NCBI RefSeq assembly: GCF_013285555.1
Contig: NZ_JAAXLT010000166.1
Span: forward strand, 1-46,548
Length of the DNA: 46,548 bases
Direction of reading: 5' to 3'
DNA from: Candidatus Cyanaurora vandensis
GTDB lineage: Bacteria; Cyanobacteriota; Cyanobacteriia; Gloeobacterales; Anthocerotibacteraceae
The notes beneath the pieces were generated by a model that was not told the origin of the DNA, made no database searches, and saw only the letters and a program-made list of their open reading frames with translations. The first letter of the stretch is position 1. Each line of letters starts with the position of its first letter. The position numbers were made by a program, and so were the translations under genes. Below are positions 42,451 through 46,548 of the stretch, in pieces.

Positions 42451-43272
42451 ATGACTAAAAGCACGTTTCCGGGCCTGAAGGCCACTAGTTTTCGTCACCC
42501 CCAAGATACCCAGGCCAGTCAGACCCTAGCCTTAATCCCAGGGCTAGAATTCCTCATCCGGCATACCCTAGCTCCCTTGGCAGGGCAGTTCTTTTATTTG
42601 GACAATATCTCCTCGGGGATCTTGGTCGGCCCGAATCAACTGCCGCATATCTACGCGCTCCACCAAGAAGCCTGTCAGGTCCTCGGGGTGAATGAACCGC
42701 AACTTTATATCCGCCAGAACCCGGTCCCCAATGCCTACACCTTTGCCGTAGATGGTGAACGGTCTTTTATCGTCCTGCATACCTCTTTATTAGAACTGTT
42801 GACCCCTGAAGAAGTGCAGGGAGTGATTGCCCACGAGTTAGGCCATATCAAGTGTGAACACAGTGTCTATGTAACGATTGCGAACCTCCTATTACTGGCG
42901 GCGCGGCAGGTTCCCAATCTGGGACCGATGGTTGAGCAGCCTTTACGTTTGATGCTTTTTGAATGGTTGCGGGCAGCGGAATTAAGCTGTGACCGGGCGG
43001 CTTTGTTGGTAACGGGCCAAGTTGAGACGGTGGTGGCGATGATGATGAAGCTCTCGGGCGGCTCCCCCCAACTGATTCCCCATCTCAATATTGAGGCTTT
43101 CGTAGACCAAGTTCATGCCTACGAGGAATTCAGTAAAGAAGGGATGCCCCAGTGGTTACGCATGGCCCAGACCGCCGAACGTTCTCACCCGGTCCCGATT
43201 TTGCGAGCTAAGGAGATCAAGGCTTGGGCTGAATCGCCGGAATATCGTCAACTGGTCGAGACTGCGGTTTAA
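42451..43272 (+). CDS. M48 family zinc metallopeptidase
   Basis: HELGH near residues 127-131 (VIAHELGHIKCEH), third ligand glutamate in LRAAELSCDRAAL near residue 176. Preceded by a PNAYTFAVDG strand and followed by two hydrophobic helices (NLLLLAARQVP and LMLFEWLRA), which would sit at the membrane. This is the HtpX-like arrangement, but the protein is soluble at its N-terminus. ATG 42451 (MTKSTFPG) is preferred over a TTG at 42433. Substrate unknown. Confidence 0.88.
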   Translation: MTKSTFPGLKATSFRHPQDTQASQTLALIPGLEFLIRHTLAPLAGQFFYLDNISSGILVGPNQLPHIYALHQEACQVLGVNEPQLYIRQNPVPNAYTFAVDGERSFIVLHTSLLELLTPEEVQGVIAHELGHIKCEHSVYVTIANLLLLAARQVPNLGPMVEQPLRLMLFEWLRAAELSCDRAALLVTGQVETVVAMMMKLSGGSPQLIPHLNIEAFVDQVHAYEEFSKEGMPQWLRMAQTAERSHPVPILRAKEIKAWAESPEYRQLVETAV

Positions 43273-43317
43273 GCTCTCGCCGCTAGACTGTTCTTAAGCG
43301 TTCTACTGAGTCGAAGA

Positions 43318-43749
43318 ATGTTCCAGCTATGTAGCAAAAGCGAGTACGCCCTACTCGCGCTTATCGAATTAGCTCTAGTCTATGAGAGCAACGAACCCCT
43401 GCAAATCCGCGAGATCGCAAGCCGTCAGCACATCCCGGATCGTTACCTAGAGCAACTCTTGGCTAATTTGCGCCGGGAGGGACTGGTGCGGTCCCAGCGG
43501 GGTGCGAAGGGGGGGTATCTGCTCGCCCGTGCGCCCTGGCAGGTCAGTATGTGGGATGTCTGTCAGGCCATTCAGGGGGAGGACAACCCGGAGGCGGAAG
43601 TGCCAAGCCCGACCCTAGAGTTGACCGTGGTGCGGGAGGGCTGGCAAAAGGCGGGAGCGGCGGCAGAGAAAGTCCTGCGGACGATTACACTCAAGGACTT
43701 ATTAGAAACGCGGGCTAGTCAGCAAACCCCACTTATGTATTACATTTGA
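43318..43749 (+). CDS. Rrf2-family transcriptional regulator lacking Fe-S cysteines
   Basis: A winged-helix regulator: YALLALIELAL, IREIASRQHIPDRYLEQLL, then RSQRGAKGGYLLAR (the wing). IscR-type members have three cysteines near residue 90-105; here only one (DVCQAI) is present, so it is unlikely to bind the standard cluster. Start ATG 43318. About 270 bp follow with no supportable gene. Targets cannot be deduced from its position. Confidence 0.88.
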   Translation: MFQLCSKSEYALLALIELALVYESNEPLQIREIASRQHIPDRYLEQLLANLRREGLVRSQRGAKGGYLLARAPWQVSMWDVCQAIQGEDNPEAEVPSPTLELTVVREGWQKAGAAAEKVLRTITLKDLLETRASQQTPLMYYI

Positions 43750-44022
43750 ATTTTTAAGTGAGTAACCGGGTTAGTGCAGCCTGTCTTTTAAGAAGTCCTA
43801 GCCTCTTCCTTTCCCAGCCAGAAAACAACAGCGACAGCAGTTCGCTTCAATGTCTCCATCAGGCTCGATGGTACTGCTCTGCTTACCTATCGCGTACGGA
43901 TGCGGGTGCGCTACTAGCAGGCGATGCCTTTTTCGCGGTCCCCCACCACGCCTGTGCCCGGCAGGGTATGGGGCGGAGGGGCTTCTAGTGCCAAAATAGA
44001 GAAGCAGCCCCGTGGAAAGCTC

Positions 44023-45495
44023 ATGATTGCCGCCCTACCTCAAGTTCAGTATGAAATGGTGATTGGTCTGGAGGTCCATGCTCAATTGAGTACCCAGACT
44101 AAACTGTTTTGCGGTTGTCCCGTGGAATTTGGTGCCCCGCCCAATACCCACATCTGCCCGGTCTGTACAGGGCAACCGGGGGTCCTGCCTGTCCTCAATC
44201 AACGCGCCTTTGATTATGCCATCCTGGTCGGCTTGGCCCTCAATGGCGAGATTGCGGCCTTTAGTAAGTTTGACCGTAAACAGTATTTCTATCCCGACCT
44301 ACCTAAGAACTACCAAATCTCTCAGTACGACCTGCCCTTGGTGCAACATGGCTGGGTTGAGATTGATGCGGGGGAGGGTCCGCTGCGGATTGGGATTACC
44401 CGGCTGCATATGGAAGAAGATGCCGGAAAGCTCGTCCACGCCGGGGCCGACCGTTTGAGCGGCTCGACCTATACCTTGGTGGACTACAACCGCGCGGGCA
44501 CGCCCCTCGTGGAAATCGTCTCGGAACCGGATATCCGCACCGCTGCCCAAGCCGTCGCCTACGTTCAAGAAATTCGCCGGATTGTGCGTTACCTCGGGGC
44601 CTGTGACGGCAATATGCAAGAAGGCTCAATGCGCTGTGATGTCAACATCTCCGTGCGCCCGGTCGGGACCGAGAAATTCGGCACCAAAGTCGAGATTAAG
44701 AACATCAACAGTTTTAACTCGATCCAACGCGCCATTGAATACGAATACATCCGGCAGATGAGTGCCCTCAACGGCGATAACCCGACCGAAGTAATCCGTC
44801 AGGAGACGCGGCTCTGGGATGAAAATGCCCAGAAGACCCGCTCCATGCGGCTTAAAGAAGGTTCCGATGACTACCGCTACTTCCCAGAACCCGACCTCTT
44901 GCCCCTGGAAGTGACCCCGGACCTCTTGGCCCATTACCAAGCCCAACTGCCCGAGTTACCGATTGCCAAACGCCAACGCTACCAAAGTGAGTGGGGCCTG
45001 AGTCCCTACGATGCCGAGGCGATGAGTAACGACCGGACCACTGCCCATTACTTTGAAGAAGCCGTCCGTCATGGAGCCCCCCCCAAGCTCGCGGCTAACT
45101 GGGTGCAGGGCGACATCACCGCCTACCTCAACGAACATCATCAGCGTTTTGAGGACCTGCCCCTTGATCCCGGCGGTTTAGCTGAATTAATCCAGTTGAT
45201 CGAAAGCGGGACAATCAGTAATAAAATAGCGAAGGAACTTTTGCCGGAACTCTTGGAGCGGGGGATCTCGCCTAAAGCGTTGGTGGTTGAGCGGGGCCTG
45301 ACCCAGATTTCGGACCATCAACAATTGATTGAAGCCCTCCAACAAGTCCTCGCCGAAAGTCCCCAGCAGGTCGCTCAATATCGGGAAGGCAAGCGGAAAC
45401 TAGCGGGTTACTTTGTGGGTCAAGCCATGAAGAAAACCCAAGGGCGAGCAGACCCCCAACTGTTGAACCAACTGTTGAGCAGCTTACTGGATTGA
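44023..45495 (+). CDS. gatB: Asp/Glu-tRNA amidotransferase subunit B
   Basis: Amidates misacylated Glu-tRNA(Gln) and Asp-tRNA(Asn) as part of GatCAB. YEMVIGLEVHAQLSTQTKLFC, then HICPVCTGQPGVLPVLN, KNYQISQYDLP and EDAGKLVHAG are all family blocks. The C-terminal YqeY-like tail is present (SNKIAKELLPEL). The frame extends ~100 nt upstream, but ATG 44023 (MIAALPQVQYE) with GGAAAG before it is native. 490 aa. gatA and gatC are not in the window. Confidence 0.96.
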   Translation: MIAALPQVQYEMVIGLEVHAQLSTQTKLFCGCPVEFGAPPNTHICPVCTGQPGVLPVLNQRAFDYAILVGLALNGEIAAFSKFDRKQYFYPDLPKNYQISQYDLPLVQHGWVEIDAGEGPLRIGITRLHMEEDAGKLVHAGADRLSGSTYTLVDYNRAGTPLVEIVSEPDIRTAAQAVAYVQEIRRIVRYLGACDGNMQEGSMRCDVNISVRPVGTEKFGTKVEIKNINSFNSIQRAIEYEYIRQMSALNGDNPTEVIRQETRLWDENAQKTRSMRLKEGSDDYRYFPEPDLLPLEVTPDLLAHYQAQLPELPIAKRQRYQSEWGLSPYDAEAMSNDRTTAHYFEEAVRHGAPPKLAANWVQGDITAYLNEHHQRFEDLPLDPGGLAELIQLIESGTISNKIAKELLPELLERGISPKALVVERGLTQISDHQQLIEALQQVLAESPQQVAQYREGKRKLAGYFVGQAMKKTQGRADPQLLNQLLSSLLD

Positions 45496-45522
45496 TCGTC
45501 CCTACCAATGAGAGAAAATTCG

Positions 45523-45885
45523 ATGCAACGTTTACACTTTGTGAGTGCAATGGTAATTGGGGTCCTGGCCTTCGCCCCCCTAGTCCAAGCTAAGGACCAT
45601 ATCGTTCAGATGGGTAGCACCAATGGTCGCCTAATCTATGAACCCAAGACCGTCACGGTTGCCAAGGGTGACACGGTGACTTGGACCATGGGCAAAGCAG
45701 GTCCCCACAACGTCGTCTTCAGTAAAGCTCCGGCTGGCGTGGACGTTACAACCATCTCCCACAAGAAACTCGTCAACAAGACCGACCCCACCTTCAAGAC
45801 TACGTTTGCTGAAGCTGGTGACTATAGCTACTTCTGCACCCCCCACAAGGGCGCGGGCATGGTCGGCAAAATCACCGTTAAGTAA
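45523..45885 (+). CDS. petE: Plastocyanin precursor
   Basis: Small copper protein carrying electrons from cytochrome b6f to photosystem I. A Sec signal (MQRLHFVSAMVIGVLAFAP, cleavage at VQA-KD) is followed by the copper site: His62 in GPHNVVF, Cys105, His108 and Met113 in YFCTPHKGAGM. 120 aa in total, so the mature form is about 97 residues. ATG 45508 is in frame, but ATG 45523 is closer to the usual signal length. A clear terminator follows, and rpmB starts 78 bp downstream. Confidence 0.94.
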   Translation: MQRLHFVSAMVIGVLAFAPLVQAKDHIVQMGSTNGRLIYEPKTVTVAKGDTVTWTMGKAGPHNVVFSKAPAGVDVTTISHKKLVNKTDPTFKTTFAEAGDYSYFCTPHKGAGMVGKITVK

Positions 45886-45894
45886 CACTCTCCC

Positions 45895-45922
45895 GCCCCG
45901 GCTTGACCGGGGCTTTGGTTTT
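45895..45922 (+). terminator. Rho-independent terminator of petE
   Basis: GCCCCGG (45895-45901) pairs with CCGGGGC (45907-45913) over a 5-nt loop, followed by TTTGGTTTT. This is the best canonical intrinsic terminator in the window and isolates petE from rpmB. Confidence 0.8.
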
Positions 45923-45927
45923 GTCCG

Positions 45928-45936
45928 TGATACTAT
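45928..45936 (+). promoter_or_regulatory. Possible extended -10 promoter of rpmB
   Basis: TGATACTAT has the TGn-TACTAT form of an extended -10 element, 28 bp before the rpmB start and after the petE terminator. No recognisable -35 box is seen, so this remains tentative. Confidence 0.35.
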
Positions 45937-45963
45937 AGTTTGATGTCCATTGAAAGGTAGCTC

Positions 45964-46221
45964 ATGTCGCGCCGTTGCACTATCACCGGGAAGAGAGCCA
46001 ACAACGGTTTCGCCGTCTCCCACTCCCACCGCCGCACCAAAAAACTCCAACAGCCCAACCTCCAATACAAACGGCTCTGGGACCCCGAGCAGGGTTGCTT
46101 CATCCGCATCAAGATCTGTGCCCAGACCCTGCGGACCATCCAGAAGAACGGTATTAACCAAGTGGCTCGCGAATACGGCATCAACCTCGCTGAGTATGTC
46201 TGCGCTGAAAAAATGTCCTAA
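45964..46221 (+). CDS. rpmB: 50S ribosomal protein L28
   Basis: Basic large-subunit protein with MSRRCTITGKRANNGF and SHSHRRTKKLQQPNLQ, the L28 signature. The sequence NINQVAREYGINLAEY-like C-terminus reads GINQVAREYGINLAEY. 85 aa is slightly longer than the usual 77-78. AAAGG precedes ATG 45964. A hairpin follows 17 bp after the stop. Confidence 0.96.
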   Translation: MSRRCTITGKRANNGFAVSHSHRRTKKLQQPNLQYKRLWDPEQGCFIRIKICAQTLRTIQKNGINQVAREYGINLAEYVCAEKMS

Positions 46222-46446
46222 AACTAGAGCAAACTTTTCACCGGGGGAACAGTTCCACCCGGTGGGTACTTTATATGAAAAAAAGAACACCAGAGCAAAG
46301 TGGGTATTGTGCATCTGGGAAAAATATGGGTGTACTAAACCAAGTAGAAGTAGTGGCAGAGAGCGCAACTGTCCTTACTAATCTTCGGAAGTTATGACCG
46401 GGCAATTTCCAAGCATTAGCTTAGTAATTTGTGAAACTTACAGGAC
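46222..46446. other. Gap after rpmB with a hairpin at 46239-46264
   Basis: CACCGGG (46239-46245) pairs with CCCGGTG (46258-46264), with inner GGAAC/TTCC, giving a stable stem that probably ends the rpmB transcript. The remainder is AT-rich and shows no supportable gene. Its end leads into the possible IS terminal sequence at the right edge. Confidence 0.55.
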
Positions 46447-46548
46447 TTACGCAAGAGCCATCGGCCTAGCCGGGTGCTTCAGTTGCTGCATCAACCACCC
46501 AGAGCGTAGCCCCGGCTGGAGTTGATAGATGGTTTGGCCTGTGCGATA
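46447..46548 (-). mobile_element. Candidate transposase 3' end at IS boundary (partial)
   Basis: The minus strand is open from the edge for 33 codons, ending in TAA at 46447, with a basic tail (GLRSGWLMQQLKHPARPM). The stop lies inside CAGGACTTACGCAA (46441-46454), a string that recurs at the ends of cyanobacterial insertion sequences, in my memory. The stop overlapping a terminal repeat is typical of compact IS elements. Family cannot be named from 33 residues. Confidence 0.35.

Noticed and set aside
43318-43749. Rrf2 protein as IscR
   Set aside because: The three cluster-binding cysteines are absent and no isc/suf genes are nearby.
43758-43988. 76-codon frame between the Rrf2 regulator and gatB
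   Set aside because: No ribosome site, Ser/Cys-rich random-looking product and overlap with the non-native gatB extension.

Overview
The window is chromosomal DNA of a cyanobacterium. The evidence is plastocyanin with a Sec signal, a CRR6-type NDH-1 assembly factor, RpaB, a complete minCDE set, a cyanobacterial-type Mn/Zn importer and many short cyanobacterium-type genes. Coding density is high and base composition is moderately GC-rich. A deep-branching lineage such as the Gloeobacterales is my guess, not something the sequence proves.

Layout. 1-213: start of a Uma2-family gene leaving on the left. 393-3262: tldD/tldE protease pair. 3263-4500: AT-rich accessory island with an IS630-type transposase remnant and two small overlapping genes. 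4502-8439: SNF2 helicase plus SWIM zinc-finger protein. 8579-11526: comEC, divergent from two small paralogous cysteine-motif genes. 11805-16166: CHAD protein, minC-minD-minE, CRR6, shikimate kinase and acyltransferase, tightly packed. 16240-18958: polyphosphate:AMP phosphotransferase and a long glutathione-transferase-like protein. 19128-22836: two divergent metal-binding proteins, the second followed by its ATPase and permease. 22821-24421: purE-purK. 24509-24582: tRNA-His(GTG). 24783-25459: small coiled-coil gene and a second IS630 remnant. 25497-28252: hisF, nrdR, membrane protein, 5-formyl-THF cyclo-ligase and D-Ala-D-Ala dipeptidase. 28308-30079: rpaB and a divergent membrane protein. 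30054-33658: acyltransferase, ketosynthase and sulfurtransferase in one minus-strand operon. 33854-38019: secreted PQQ-type dehydrogenase, PP2C phosphatase and a small membrane peptide. 38016-40888: argH, rsmE, prmA. 40941-41171: array of eleven 21-bp repeats. 41242-43749: HVA1/Tudor protein, orphan BrnA-like antitoxin, thioredoxin-like protein, M48 peptidase and Rrf2 regulator. 44023-46221: gatB, petE, rpmB. 46447-46548: probable transposase end at the right edge.

Most of the window is housekeeping: cell division-site selection, purine, histidine, arginine and shikimate synthesis, translation, photosynthetic electron transfer and metal uptake. The best candidates for something less described are the split ketosynthase/acyltransferase/sulfurtransferase operon, the 21-bp array upstream of prmA, the overlapping small-gene pair beside the first transposase remnant, and the paralogous Cys-motif pair next to comEC.
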